Shown here one piece after another: positions 26,445 through 35,301 of a stretch of DNA of 64,000 nucleotides (position 1 is its first letter; each line of letters opens with the position of its first letter). Both the position numbers and the translations under genes were made by a program. The notes under the pieces were generated by a model. That model made no database searches. It saw only the letters and a program-made list of their open reading frames with translations, and was not told where the DNA came from. The DNA is from UBA3103 sp002365855. Lineage in GTDB: Bacteria; Bacillota; Desulfotomaculia; Desulfotomaculales; Pelotomaculaceae. Where the stretch lies: positions 1 through 64,000 of the forward strand of contig DAOURR010000003.1 in the NCBI GenBank assembly GCA_030627625.1, in the 5' to 3' direction.

Positions 26445-26478
26445 CAAAAATACGCTTTAAGAAATTAAATAAAAGCGC
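26445..26478 (-). terminator. Possible terminator after prs
   Basis: On the minus strand CGCTTT and AAAGCG form a 6-bp stem with a 13-base AT-rich loop, followed by a weak T-rich stretch (ATTTTTG). It lies about 120 bases beyond the prs stop. The gap 26374-26599 otherwise holds only AT-rich sequence upstream of the regulator. Confidence 0.4.
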
Positions 26479-26599
26479 ATTGAAAATTTTTGTTTTTATA
26501 TTTATTGTATTCAACAGGTTTCACGATGCTTATAAAAAATTGTAAGGGCTTTTTGAACATAGCCGCTAAAGCTATTTTGCCTTTGTGATGCTACAGGTC

Positions 26600-27544
26600 C
26601 TAATCAAACAGCTTGCTTACCGAAAGGTCCTCGTGGATCCGGATGATGGCCTCTCCCAAAAGCGGGGCAACGGAGAGAACCTTAATCTTATCAATCATCT
26701 TTTCTTTGGGCACAGGTATGGTATTGGTAATAATCACTTCCTTGATGGGGGCTTCTTCTAAACGCTGAATGGCCGGACCTGACAGGACGGCATGCGTGCA
26801 GCAGACATATATTTCCCCGGCTCCCCACTGCTTCAGGGCCACCGCTCCCTTGCAAATAGTACCGGCAGTGTCAATAATATCATCGATCATAACAACGGTC
26901 TTGCCATGAATGCCCCCAATCAGACCGGCAACCTCGGCAACGTTGGGTTCAGGGCGCCGCTTATCAATGATCGCGATTGAGGCATTGACTCGCTCGGCCA
27001 GTTCCCTGGCACGGGTAACGCCGCCCAGGTCGGGAGAAACCACTACGATATCCTTGAGACCGCTCTGCAGAATATATTCCGCCAGAATGGGAACACCTGG
27101 CAGGTGGTCTACCGGTATATCAAAAAAGCCCTGGATCTGGCCTGCATGTAAATCCATGCAAAGTACTCTCCTGGCGCCGCTGGCAGTAAGGACGTTGGCA
27201 ATCAGTCTGGCCGTAATTGGATCCCTCGCCCTGGTTTTGCGGTCCTGACGGGCATAGCCGTAATAAGGCAGAACCGCTGTGATTCGTCTGGCAGACGCAC
27301 GCCTGACAGCATCAATCAGGATTAAGAGCTCCATAATGTTTTCGTTTATGGGTGTGCAGGTTGGCTGGATAATAAACACGTCCGCGCCCCTGACGCTCTC
27401 ATCGATAGCAACTTGTATCTCCCCGTCACAAAAACGGGTAACTTTTGCTGCTCCAACTGACACGCCCAGGTACCTGGCTATTTCTTCAGCCAGATCGGGG
27501 TTGGCGTTGCCTGTGAAAATCCTAAGCCTGTTGCGCGAAGACAT
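26600..27544 (-). CDS. prs: Ribose-phosphate pyrophosphokinase
   Basis: Prs makes PRPP from ribose 5-phosphate and ATP for nucleotide, histidine and tryptophan synthesis. The 314-residue protein is canonical: RIFTGNANPDLAEEIARYLG, the flexible-loop YGYARQDRKTRARDPITARL, DLHAGQIQGFFDIPVDHL and the PRPP-binding VVMIDDIIDTAGTICKGA. The ATG has GGAGG upstream. It follows glmU in the conserved glmU-prs pair. Confidence 0.97.
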   Translation of the reverse strand: MSSRNRLRIFTGNANPDLAEEIARYLGVSVGAAKVTRFCDGEIQVAIDESVRGADVFIIQPTCTPINENIMELLILIDAVRRASARRITAVLPYYGYARQDRKTRARDPITARLIANVLTASGARRVLCMDLHAGQIQGFFDIPVDHLPGVPILAEYILQSGLKDIVVVSPDLGGVTRARELAERVNASIAIIDKRRPEPNVAEVAGLIGGIHGKTVVMIDDIIDTAGTICKGAVALKQWGAGEIYVCCTHAVLSGPAIQRLEEAPIKEVIITNTIPVPKEKMIDKIKVLSVAPLLGEAIIRIHEDLSVSKLFD

Positions 27545-27694
27545 ACTGTTACCTCCAAACTTCTTGTCCCGGCTGCCGTGAAGTCCTCCAGCTGCGCCGC
27601 TGGTTCTTCATTTGCCGGGAGGCTTATCTTACTACTTTAAGCATAGTTTGCTCTTAGTTGCTCTACACTAACATCCGGACAGGTCTGTTTATTA

Positions 27695-29068
27695 TCAGTC
27701 GTCGCTGTCTTTTTCCCCAACAGCCCAATCCTTGATCACCCTCTGTCTGGCTCTTTCAAGGCCCAGCGCTCCTGGCGGAATATCTTTGGTGATTGTGGAA
27801 CCCGCTCCGGTAACTGCACCGGCGCCAATTTCCACCGGCGCCACCAGGTTGGTATTACTCCCGATAAAGGCTCCGTCCCTGATAGATGTATGCCATTTGT
27901 TCCGGCCGTCGTAGTTGCAGGTGATGGTGCCTGCCCCAACATTTACATTATCTCCAATAGTGGCGTCTCCCACATAACTTAAGTGAGGCACCTTGCTGCC
28001 ATCACCAATAACAGACTTCTTTATTTCTACAAAGTCGCCCACCTTGACACCCTGTTTTAAACTTGTTCCCGGGCGGATATAAGCAAAAGGACCTATATTG
28101 CAGCTGTCACCCATGCTGCTCTCTAAAACGATGGAGTTTTGAACAGTCACCCCGTTCCCCACAGAAGCGTTAACCAAGCGTGAGCAGGGACCTATGACAC
28201 AGTCCTCACCGATCACCGTGCTGCCTTCTATAAATGTAAAGGGCAGTATGACAGTGTCCCGTCCAACCCGGACCTTGCGGTCCACAAAGGTGGAACGCGG
28301 GTCAACCACTGTAACACCGGATCTCATCAAATCCTCCAAAACCCTGTCGCGCAGGTAACGGTCCGCCTCGGCCAGCTGCACCCGGTCATTTATACCTGCT
28401 GTTTCCCTGGGGTCATTAATCAAGAAGGCTCCAACCGGGCGACCTTCGCCGGCCAACAGTTCAATAACATCCGTCAAATAATACTCTCCCTGAACGTTGG
28501 CGGGTGTGATTCGTTCCAGGGCGTTAAAGAGGCCGTCGAGCTCAAAGCAGTATACCCCCGTATTTATCTCCAAAACCAGCTTTTCTTCCGCAGAGGCGTC
28601 TTTATGCTCAACAATTTTAATCACTTTGTCCCGGGCATCACGAATCACCCTGCCGTAACCGGTGGGATCTTCCATCAGCGAAGTCAGCACTGTGGCAGCC
28701 AAGCCCGATGAACTGTGAAACCTCATCAGCTCAGACAATGTTTCGGACTTGATCAGAGGTGTGTCGCCGCACAGTACCAGCAGTTGCCCGCTGGTTCCTT
28801 TCAGAACAGTTCCAGCCTGCATCAGCGCGTGGCCTGTTCCCAGCTGTTCGGACTGAAGCGCAACCTGCGCCCTGCCTTCGACTTCGCGGGCCACCTGATC
28901 AGCGCCGCAACCTACCACCACCACTGTTTTTTCAATACCTGCGGCGGACACGGCATCCATAACATACGAGAGCATTGAGCTGCCGCTAAGTTTGTGCAGG
29001 ACTTTTGGCAGCTTTGACTTCATCCGCGTGCCTTTTCCGGCCGCCAGAATAACCGCCGCCAGATTCAT
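27695..29068 (-). CDS. glmU: Bifunctional GlmU (UDP-GlcNAc synthesis)
   Basis: GlmU acetylates glucosamine 1-phosphate and uridylylates it, providing UDP-GlcNAc for peptidoglycan. The 457-residue protein has the N-terminal nucleotidyltransferase (LAAGKGTRMKSKLPKVLH, QLGTGHAL, CGDTPLI) and a C-terminal left-handed beta-helix with hexapeptide repeats (PLSYVGDATIG-type, NVGAGTITCNYDGRNKW). Length matches the family. The ATG has GGAGG seven bases upstream. It lies between spoVG and prs, as in Bacillus. Confidence 0.97.
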   Translation of the reverse strand: MNLAAVILAAGKGTRMKSKLPKVLHKLSGSSMLSYVMDAVSAAGIEKTVVVVGCGADQVAREVEGRAQVALQSEQLGTGHALMQAGTVLKGTSGQLLVLCGDTPLIKSETLSELMRFHSSSGLAATVLTSLMEDPTGYGRVIRDARDKVIKIVEHKDASAEEKLVLEINTGVYCFELDGLFNALERITPANVQGEYYLTDVIELLAGEGRPVGAFLINDPRETAGINDRVQLAEADRYLRDRVLEDLMRSGVTVVDPRSTFVDRKVRVGRDTVILPFTFIEGSTVIGEDCVIGPCSRLVNASVGNGVTVQNSIVLESSMGDSCNIGPFAYIRPGTSLKQGVKVGDFVEIKKSVIGDGSKVPHLSYVGDATIGDNVNVGAGTITCNYDGRNKWHTSIRDGAFIGSNTNLVAPVEIGAGAVTGAGSTITKDIPPGALGLERARQRVIKDWAVGEKDSDD

Positions 29069-29147
29069 CCGGCGACCTCCTTTATTTTCTGCTTATTCAC
29101 ATTATTAGCTTATTCAACAAAAAATTTTCATTTCCTTTAATCATAAA

Positions 29148-29171
29148 CAAAAAGAGAGCTCTGCGCTCTCC
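29148..29171 (-). terminator. Terminator after spoVG
   Basis: On the minus strand GAGAGC-GCAGA-GCTCTC is followed by TTTTTGT. It lies 18 bases past the spoVG stop. Confidence 0.75.
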
Positions 29172-29188
29172 AAAAAGTCTTTAGATAG

Positions 29189-29443
29189 TTAAATAACCGA
29201 GGTGTATGCTTCAAGAACTGCGGACTGGATTACCTCACGGGCAGAGGAAGTGATCGGGTGAGCAATGTCACGGAATTCACCATCCGGAGTTTTTCTGCTG
29301 GGCATGGCCACAAACAGTCCGTTTTGTCCTTCTACCACCTTGACATCATGAATTACAAAAGCATCATCAAAAGTTACCGATACTATTGCTTTCATTTTTC
29401 CTTCAGTTAATACTTTTCGAACTCTTACGTCGGTAACTTTCAT
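29189..29443 (-). CDS. spoVG: SpoVG regulatory protein
   Basis: The 84-residue protein is a typical SpoVG: MKVTDVRVRKVLTEGKMKAI, VSVTFDDAFVIHDVKVVEGQ, FVAMPSRKTPDGEFRDIAHP. SpoVG binds nucleic acid and influences septation and sporulation. It lacks the longer acidic tail of some versions. A convincing sigma-H promoter lies just upstream (29485-29513), so expression should rise at the onset of stationary phase. Confidence 0.95.
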   Translation of the reverse strand: MKVTDVRVRKVLTEGKMKAIVSVTFDDAFVIHDVKVVEGQNGLFVAMPSRKTPDGEFRDIAHPITSSAREVIQSAVLEAYTSVI

Positions 29444-29484
29444 TTAATTCACCACCTTCCCTTCGGGTTACCGCTTTAAGAGTT

Positions 29485-29513
29485 AATTTCTCCACCAATT
29501 GCCAAATTCCTTC
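29485..29513 (-). promoter_or_regulatory. Probable sigma-H promoter of spoVG
   Basis: On the minus strand GAAGGAATT (a full match to the sigma-H -35 pattern RNAGGAWWW) is followed 11-12 bases later by GAGAAAT (one mismatch to RNNGAAT). The distance to the spoVG start is about 40 bases. The spoVG promoter of B. subtilis is a known sigma-H promoter. Confidence 0.65.
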
Positions 29514-29548
29514 TTATTATCCAAATTTTTTAGAAAAGTTTTCCTTAA

Positions 29549-30769
29549 TTATGAAATTATTTCCGGGCAGTACCCGATCTGGGATAAAACTGCCAGGATC
29601 TGGTCAATATGCTCTTGATCCCTGGTTTCCAGGGCCAGCTCAACCTCAGCCTGCTTTAAAGGAATACTTGGTTTGACGCGATCATGCGATATCGTGATGA
29701 CATTTGCCCGTGCATCTGCCACGGCGCTCAACAGCTTACGGAGGTTTCCGGGCTGATCTGTTATAATTGCTCGCAGGCGGACGTACCGGCCGGACTTAAC
29801 CAGACCTCGCTCAATAATAATTGATAGTATATTTACGTCAATATTGCCCCCGCTTAACAGGACGACGGTTTTAGCGCCGGACAGAGAGGTTTTTTTATGT
29901 ACCAGCGCAGCTAATCCTACCGCCCCGGCGCCTTCAGCAACAATTTTTGACCTTTCCAGCAGCAGCAATACAGAGTTTGCTATCTCCTCGTCATCAACGG
30001 TAACTATTTCATCTACATACTGCAAAATAATAGGGAGCGTCTTCTCTCCCGGCTTCCTGATTGATATTCCGTCTGCGAAGGTACAAGTATGGTCGATTTC
30101 TTTGCGCCCGCCTTCCTTGAACGAAAGACTGGCAGCCTGAGCGCCGCAGGCCTGTACTCCAATGATGCGGATGCCGGGCCTGAGCTTCTTCAAGGCGACC
30201 GACATACCTGCTATCAAACCGCCGCCGCCTACGGGTATCAATATTGCTTCCATTTCCGGCATATCTTCGATTAATTCCAGGGCAATGGTTCCCTGCCCTG
30301 CCATGACCTCAACATCATCAAATCCATGCACATAAGTGGCTCCACTCAATTCCTGAAGTTCAAGAGCAAGACGGTAGGCCTCTTCATAACCCCCTTCTGC
30401 CAGAACAACTTTGGCGCCATATCGCCGGGTTGCCATCACTTTAGAGATTGGAGCGCCGTCCGGCATTACGACGGTGCACGGCATTCCCGCCCTGGTTGCG
30501 GCATAGGCTACACCCTGGGCGTGATTTCCAGCGGAGGCCGCAATGACCCCGTGCCTTCTCTCGTCCTCGCTAAGGCTCATCACCTTGTTGTATGCCCCGC
30601 GGATTTTAAATGAGCCTGTTTTTTGCATGTTTTCAAGCTTCAGGAATACGGAGTTCCCGGTCATCTCACTAAATGTGTTGGAAAAATCCAGGGGGGTATG
30701 GTGTGCCACTCCGGTCAGCCTTCTCCTGGCTTCAACTATTTTCTCCAGGGTCAAATTACCTGCCGTCAA
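29549..30769 (-). CDS. ilvA: Threonine ammonia-lyase with ACT domain
   Basis: The 406-residue PLP enzyme deaminates threonine to 2-oxobutyrate. Lys55 in TGSFKIRGAYNK holds the cofactor; SAGNHAQGVAYAA and VPVGGGGLIAGMSVA bind its ring and phosphate. A C-terminal ACT domain (about 330-405, YVRLRAIITDQPGNLRKLLSAVA) suggests feedback control. This size and single ACT domain fit the short biosynthetic or catabolic (TdcB-like) type. It begins at TTG with GAGGGGG upstream and follows the LCP-like gene by 19 bases, possibly in one transcript. Confidence 0.92.
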   Translation of the reverse strand: MTAGNLTLEKIVEARRRLTGVAHHTPLDFSNTFSEMTGNSVFLKLENMQKTGSFKIRGAYNKVMSLSEDERRHGVIAASAGNHAQGVAYAATRAGMPCTVVMPDGAPISKVMATRRYGAKVVLAEGGYEEAYRLALELQELSGATYVHGFDDVEVMAGQGTIALELIEDMPEMEAILIPVGGGGLIAGMSVALKKLRPGIRIIGVQACGAQAASLSFKEGGRKEIDHTCTFADGISIRKPGEKTLPIILQYVDEIVTVDDEEIANSVLLLLERSKIVAEGAGAVGLAALVHKKTSLSGAKTVVLLSGGNIDVNILSIIIERGLVKSGRYVRLRAIITDQPGNLRKLLSAVADARANVITISHDRVKPSIPLKQAEVELALETRDQEHIDQILAVLSQIGYCPEIIS

Positions 30770-30788
30770 AACATTTCCCCCTCTCCTT

Positions 30789-31514
30789 TTAAGCCTCAGT
30801 TACTATTTTGAGCGAGCCGGCCCATGCCTCCGGAGGCACTACACGATACACGCGGTTATTTACGTAATAGTCGCTTCCCATCAATATTTTTTTCTGTAAA
30901 ATACCCGGCCCCTGATCCGCTACTACCCTGTAGATATTCCAAATGTTTTTATATCCCAGGTCAGTGGCAACCTCAGTAGTAAGAATCCAGGCCAGTTGTG
31001 GCGCTTTGACCAGCACCCCGGGCTCTACCAGGCGAGCAGCCAGCATTCTGATCTCATTCTGGGGCTCGATATAACCACAAGTATAGGCGCCCTCGAAAAC
31101 ATCTGACATTGTAGTCTGCTTTCCATCCATCATTACCGGCCCGATGATCTCGCTGGTCTTGTCCAGGGTGGACTGGTCTACGATCAGGTAATTCCCTATG
31201 CGTGTATTAAACTGTTCTTCCAGACACTCCCTCAGCCCGTCCTTGCCAGACCTTGCGTATATCTCTGAGATGGTGCTGCCGGCGCCGCCCTGAGAAACAT
31301 GAACAAAAACCGGTACGCCAATGATCCCAACTGGTTCACTCGCGCCGCTGACGCTTAGTACAGTTACAGCTTTCAGGCGGTCTTTTTCAGTCCAGATGAT
31401 TAAGGTATTATTATAAGCAATCGGCCCGGCAAGAGCATACGTGGCCCAAAAGTGGGCAGAAAGGACAATAAGCAGGGTAAAAAAGGACAAACTCCAATAG
31501 CTCCTGGCACGCAT
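30789..31514 (-). CDS. Secreted or membrane-anchored protein with a degenerate LytR-CpsA-Psr-like domain
   Basis: The 241-residue protein has an N-terminal hydrophobic segment (about residues 8-29) acting as anchor or signal peptide. The rest resembles an LCP domain outline: VTVLSVSGASEPVGIIGVPV, a GAGSTISEIYARSGKDGLRECLEEQFNTRIGNYLIVDQSTLDKTSEIIG-like middle and a FEGAYTCGYI region. Arginine and aspartate residues expected for pyrophosphate binding in active LCP enzymes are not evident, so it may be inactive or unrelated. LCP enzymes attach wall polymers to peptidoglycan. It lies upstream of ilvA; no wall-polymer genes are adjacent. Confidence 0.5.
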   Translation of the reverse strand: MRARSYWSLSFFTLLIVLSAHFWATYALAGPIAYNNTLIIWTEKDRLKAVTVLSVSGASEPVGIIGVPVFVHVSQGGAGSTISEIYARSGKDGLRECLEEQFNTRIGNYLIVDQSTLDKTSEIIGPVMMDGKQTTMSDVFEGAYTCGYIEPQNEIRMLAARLVEPGVLVKAPQLAWILTTEVATDLGYKNIWNIYRVVADQGPGILQKKILMGSDYYVNNRVYRVVPPEAWAGSLKIVTEA

Positions 31515-31581
31515 ATAATAAATAGCCTCCTTTATCTTCCAGGAGTAGTATAAGACTCATAATGAAATTTTATTCTGATTA

Positions 31582-32625
31582 TTATATAAATGGTAATTTA
31601 TATACTCTGTAGGTTCTGCTCCTGCTCACGCCCTCTATACTTTGAATAACCCTGTTCATCATGGAGTTGTTCTCTTCAACCAGGGAAAATTCCATACCGG
31701 TCAACCCCTTAAGGCGGGCCCGCCTGGAAAGTTCTAGGAGTAGAGCTGCTTCAAGCCCTTTGAAGCGAAACTGCGGCAGAACCGCCAAAACAGCCAGACG
31801 GGCATCGCGCTGACCCGGAAAGAAAGCTGCTCTTTTCAAAGGGCAGACAGTCAGGCAAAGCCCGGCCGGCTGCCCGCTTATTTCAGTAAACAGAATCAGC
31901 TCGGTCTCACAAAAACCCTTAAGTCTATGCAATATTGCGGCGCCTTCACCAGGCGACAGGGGAGCAAACCCCCAGATCTCCCTCATTGAACCGTTATGAA
32001 TTTCAGAAAACAGTTTTCCTTCGCGGGACAAGTCGTTAAGGTTCAAGCCCCGCAACAGCATCCCTTTTACGCGGCAGGCACGGGAGGCAACCCGCCCCAG
32101 CTTTTCCGGCAGTGGCCGGTGTAAATTATAATAGTAGGAATAAAGGTCTGTTTCTTTAACGAGGCCGCACCCGTCAAGAAGCGGCGCGTAATAAGGCGGG
32201 TTAAAGGGCATCCCGGGAAGATGGCTGCCCCCAAAACCTTCTAACAGCAGCCCCAGGCGCTCGTGAGGAGTGAAATCCACAGGACCGGTCATTTGTTTTT
32301 TCCCCCTGGCGGCCAGCCATCTGGAAGCTCCTTCTAATAATGCTTTAACCACTTCAGTGTCATTATATATTTCGAGGTGCCCGAAAAACCCGTCGGAAAC
32401 ATCCTGGTGAGCGCTGGCGGTGATCCGCCCAACCAGGAATCCATCCCTAAGCGCCAGGAAAGGCTGTGCTTCGACACTTGCAAACAAAGGATCTTCCCTC
32501 GGGCCTTGCCCGCCTGCTAACGGGTATATGGGCGCCATGTAGAAGTTCCTGTAAATGTTACGTGGAAAAGAATTAAAAGCACGCACTTCATCTTGAGATG
32601 AAACCTTTATTACCTTTACAGACAT
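31582..32625 (-). CDS. GNAT-type N-acetyltransferase of the YghO kind
   Basis: The protein of about 347 residues starts with VIKVSSQDEVRAFNSFPRNIYRN and contains MTGPVDFTPHERLGLLLEGF followed by MPFNPPYYAPLLDGCGLVKETDLYSYYYN, a pattern of YghO-like two-domain GNAT proteins. The C-terminal part has a GNAT-like LAVLPQFRFKGLEAALLLELSRRARLKGLTGMEFS core and an E-NN-M motif. No substrate is known. ATG 32625 is taken; TTG 32628 is an alternative. It precedes the LCP-like gene by 67 bases. Confidence 0.65.
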   Translation of the reverse strand: MSVKVIKVSSQDEVRAFNSFPRNIYRNFYMAPIYPLAGGQGPREDPLFASVEAQPFLALRDGFLVGRITASAHQDVSDGFFGHLEIYNDTEVVKALLEGASRWLAARGKKQMTGPVDFTPHERLGLLLEGFGGSHLPGMPFNPPYYAPLLDGCGLVKETDLYSYYYNLHRPLPEKLGRVASRACRVKGMLLRGLNLNDLSREGKLFSEIHNGSMREIWGFAPLSPGEGAAILHRLKGFCETELILFTEISGQPAGLCLTVCPLKRAAFFPGQRDARLAVLAVLPQFRFKGLEAALLLELSRRARLKGLTGMEFSLVEENNSMMNRVIQSIEGVSRSRTYRVYKLPFI

Positions 32626-32685
32626 CAAGCTACCCCCGGCTTTTTAATCACAGGGTATGCCGCCAGGTATAACTTTGCCACAAAA

Positions 32686-32712
32686 TAAAAAAAGCCCGGT
32701 TTTTTACCGGAC
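32686..32712 (-). terminator. Terminator after the nucleotidyltransferase gene
   Basis: On the minus strand TCCGGT-AAAAA-ACCGGG leads into CTTTTTTT. It separates the nucleotidyltransferase gene from the acetyltransferase gene. Confidence 0.8.
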
Positions 32713-32744
32713 AAGCCCTTAACGGTTTGAAGTGATCACACTTG

Positions 32745-33497
32745 CTACTTCATGGTCTTGAGAACCAGCTCCAGATCTCCTGGTTTATCCACATCAACCC
32801 CAACTTCAGGGAATGCTGAAACTACCACAATTCCCCTGATCCCGCCCAGCAGCTGTGATACTTTTGCCTGAGCCTCCCGCAGGGATAGGGTGCGCAACAG
32901 AAACTTAATCACAAAACCCAGACCCAGCAGCCTGCAGAGCCGCAGCGGGCTTTTGCGTAGGGTAATAATCTTTTTGCCGTTCTCAGCACACTTTTTAAAA
33001 ACAGCAGGATTAATCAGGAACAGGTTCCCCCCGGTAAAAACGTCCTCCTTCATTCTCACATACGTCCGCCTGGTTGAAGGAAATTTTTCTTCAACCACCT
33101 GTTTTTTTATGACTGGATAATACAGATCCCCGGACATGTCCCCGCAGAGATCGAGGAAATCATCTACTGCCCTGGAGGTCAGCATAGGAATATCAGAGGT
33201 GACCAGCAGCACCCTTTTTGCTTCAGGCAGGCCGTTTAAGCCTGACTCAATGTTTTCCATAATGCCGCTGCCGGAGTTTGCAACAGCTACCCTTTCCCCC
33301 CTGAAAATCTGAGAAAGTTCTGCAACCGGACCAATCACCAGCACATTGCGGATATGTTTTGAGCCCAGCAGCGCGTCCACCACATATTCCACCATGGCCT
33401 TGGAGCCAACCGGTATCAAAGCCTCGTAGCGTGCCGAACTGCACTCCTTAAGCGGGCCGTCGTTGCCACTCCCGGCAAGGACAACGGCATCAACCAT
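32745..33497 (-). CDS. NTP transferase (MobA-like nucleotidyltransferase) family protein
   Basis: The 250-residue protein shows the nucleotidyltransferase fold: MVDAVVLAGSGNDG in place of the usual glycine-rich LAGGxSxRMG loop, VGSKAMVEYVVDALLGSK, VLLVTSDIPMLTSRAVDDFL (metal-binding Asp) and the C-terminal VDVDKPGDLELVLKTM. Family members transfer NMPs to sugars or molybdopterin; the substrate is not predictable. The loop lacks the common Arg/Lys, which may lower activity. It overlaps the GntR gene by one base (TAATG), so the two are coupled. Confidence 0.75.
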   Translation of the reverse strand: MVDAVVLAGSGNDGPLKECSSARYEALIPVGSKAMVEYVVDALLGSKHIRNVLVIGPVAELSQIFRGERVAVANSGSGIMENIESGLNGLPEAKRVLLVTSDIPMLTSRAVDDFLDLCGDMSGDLYYPVIKKQVVEEKFPSTRRTYVRMKEDVFTGGNLFLINPAVFKKCAENGKKIITLRKSPLRLCRLLGLGFVIKFLLRTLSLREAQAKVSQLLGGIRGIVVVSAFPEVGVDVDKPGDLELVLKTMK

Positions 33498-34171
33498 TAA
33501 GCCTCTTCCTCTCTAAGGGCATCTAAAAGATTCTGTTCCGCGTTTTCCATATGCTCCCTGGCCAGATGCTGGGCCAAGTCCACATTGCGGTCACATATAG
33601 CCTCAACAATTTTCTTGTGTTCGTCTATGGCAATCTTAAGCCGTCCCGGCTGTGACAGGGAAGTCATTCTGAAACGGAAGATCTGCTCTGCCAGAAGCGT
33701 AATAATATGAAGCAGGCGGTGGTTTCGTGATGTCTTGTAGATTAAATCATGAAAGGTGGAGTCTACCTCGACAATAGCACTGATATCGTCACCGCTTACA
33801 TTAATTTTAACCAGTGACATTTCAAGCTGGTCCATTTCTTCATCGGTGATCCGCTCCGCAGCCAGGCCGGCGGCAAGACCCTCCAGTGCTGCCCTGACTT
33901 CAAACACGTCAGCTATATCCTTAACGGTGACACCGGCAACATACGCGCCCTTGCGAGGAACCATCGCAACGAAACCTTCCAGTTCCAGCTTGCGGATAGC
34001 CTCCCTGACCGGCGTGCGGCTTACACCCATTTCTTCTGCGAGCTGGATTTCCATTAAACGTTCCCCCGGCTTGAGCCTGCCCAGAATGATAGCTTCCCGG
34101 AGGGACTCAAAAACCATTTCCCGCAGGGGCTTGTAATTATCCAGTTTTATTGGCACAAGTCTTGACTCCAT
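33497..34171 (-). CDS. GntR-family (FadR/FCD) transcriptional regulator
   Basis: The 224-residue protein has an N-terminal winged helix (about 15-80; LREAIILGRLKPGERLMEIQLAEEM, VSRTPVREAIRKLELEGFV) and a C-terminal all-helical FCD ligand-binding domain (about 90-215; EVRAALEGLAAGLAAERI, STFHDLIYKTSRNHRL, DEHKKIVEAICDRN). FCD regulators often sense organic acids through a metal site; the conserved Asp/His positions seem present. It is the first gene before the nucleotidyltransferase, directly downstream of ispE, and replaces purR in the usual order. Confidence 0.88.
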   Translation of the reverse strand: MESRLVPIKLDNYKPLREMVFESLREAIILGRLKPGERLMEIQLAEEMGVSRTPVREAIRKLELEGFVAMVPRKGAYVAGVTVKDIADVFEVRAALEGLAAGLAAERITDEEMDQLEMSLVKINVSGDDISAIVEVDSTFHDLIYKTSRNHRLLHIITLLAEQIFRFRMTSLSQPGRLKIAIDEHKKIVEAICDRNVDLAQHLAREHMENAEQNLLDALREEEA

Positions 34172-34253
34172 AATTACCCTCCCGATAATAGTAATAAAAA
34201 TGAAATTAATACTATTTTAACTTTTCAAGGCTTCATCTGCAAGCATGCTGTTT

Positions 34254-35111
34254 TTATGGGTTAAATGTGCCGCTTACCAGCACCTGCTCACCGGAACCCT
34301 GATAGCGTCCGGCGACCAAGTGTGCAGCTTCCAGGTCAGCTGCCAGCCCAAAAACTGTCGGGCCGCTGCCGGACATGACAGCGTTTATAGCTCCTGCCTT
34401 GATGAGTTTTTTCTTTATTGACAAAATATCCGGGTGCATCCTGATGGCTACCGGCTCCAGAGCATTTGCCAAAAGACCGGCAATCCTGGACAAACTGCCT
34501 TCAAATATGGCTTCGGACATAGCACGGCTGTCGGGCTTCACCTGCACTGAACCGGTAGAAAAGGCGCCGTATACGGAAGCGGTGGAGATGCCGAACGGAG
34601 GCTTTACCAGTACCAGTCCCAACCGGGGGCAAGGAGAAAGCTGCTCCAGTTTTTCTCCTCTACCCTTTGCCAGCGCCGTTCCGCCCACCAGGCAAAACGG
34701 CACATCAGAACCCAATTGCTCCCCGAGTGTCAAAAGCTCGCTCAGTGAAAGCCCGAGTCCCCACATCTTATTCAAAGAAACGAGTGTTACCGCAGCGTCT
34801 GCCGAGCCTCCGCCCAAACCGGCCTCAACTGGAATATTTTTAACCAGGCGAATATGCACACCCGTCCTGATTTTGCAATACGCGCGCAGGAGAGACGCTG
34901 CCCGGTAAACCAGGTTGTCTTCTCCAGGGGGGACACTGCTGCCCACAACCGCAAGAGAAATGTCATCCTCTCCGGTGGGACTGAATTCCAGCTGGTCGTG
35001 CAGTTCTATGGACTGCATCACCATCTCTACCTCGTGGTAGCCATCCGGCCTTTTCCAAAGAACATCCAGGGTCAGGTTTATTTTCGCCCTGGCTGGAACC
35101 TTTAAAATCAT
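34254..35111 (-). CDS. ispE: 4-diphosphocytidyl-2-C-methyl-D-erythritol kinase
   Basis: IspE phosphorylates CDP-methylerythritol in the MEP isoprenoid pathway. The 285-residue GHMP kinase has the PARAKINLTLDVLWKRPDGYHE start, the ATP loop VEAGLGGGSADAAVTL and the C-terminal AVMSGSGPTVFGL motif. Start ATG 35111 is preceded by GCGGGGTG. This is the conserved ispE position upstream of the spoVG region. Confidence 0.95.
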   Translation of the reverse strand: MILKVPARAKINLTLDVLWKRPDGYHEVEMVMQSIELHDQLEFSPTGEDDISLAVVGSSVPPGEDNLVYRAASLLRAYCKIRTGVHIRLVKNIPVEAGLGGGSADAAVTLVSLNKMWGLGLSLSELLTLGEQLGSDVPFCLVGGTALAKGRGEKLEQLSPCPRLGLVLVKPPFGISTASVYGAFSTGSVQVKPDSRAMSEAIFEGSLSRIAGLLANALEPVAIRMHPDILSIKKKLIKAGAINAVMSGSGPTVFGLAADLEAAHLVAGRYQGSGEQVLVSGTFNP

Positions 35112-35301
35112 GGGCGCACCCCGCTTCTTTCCGGTATAAGTTAGCTGCCATCTTGCAAAAATCCTTTTTAAAAATTAATTAAAATGTTCAATAAAAAGTT
35201 TTGCTTCATAAGATTTAAAGAGGCTTTGTACAAACAGCACAGTTTTAATTTTAAGGTCAATGTACCTTGACTACTATGTACAGTAAAGGAGGAAAATATT
35301 A

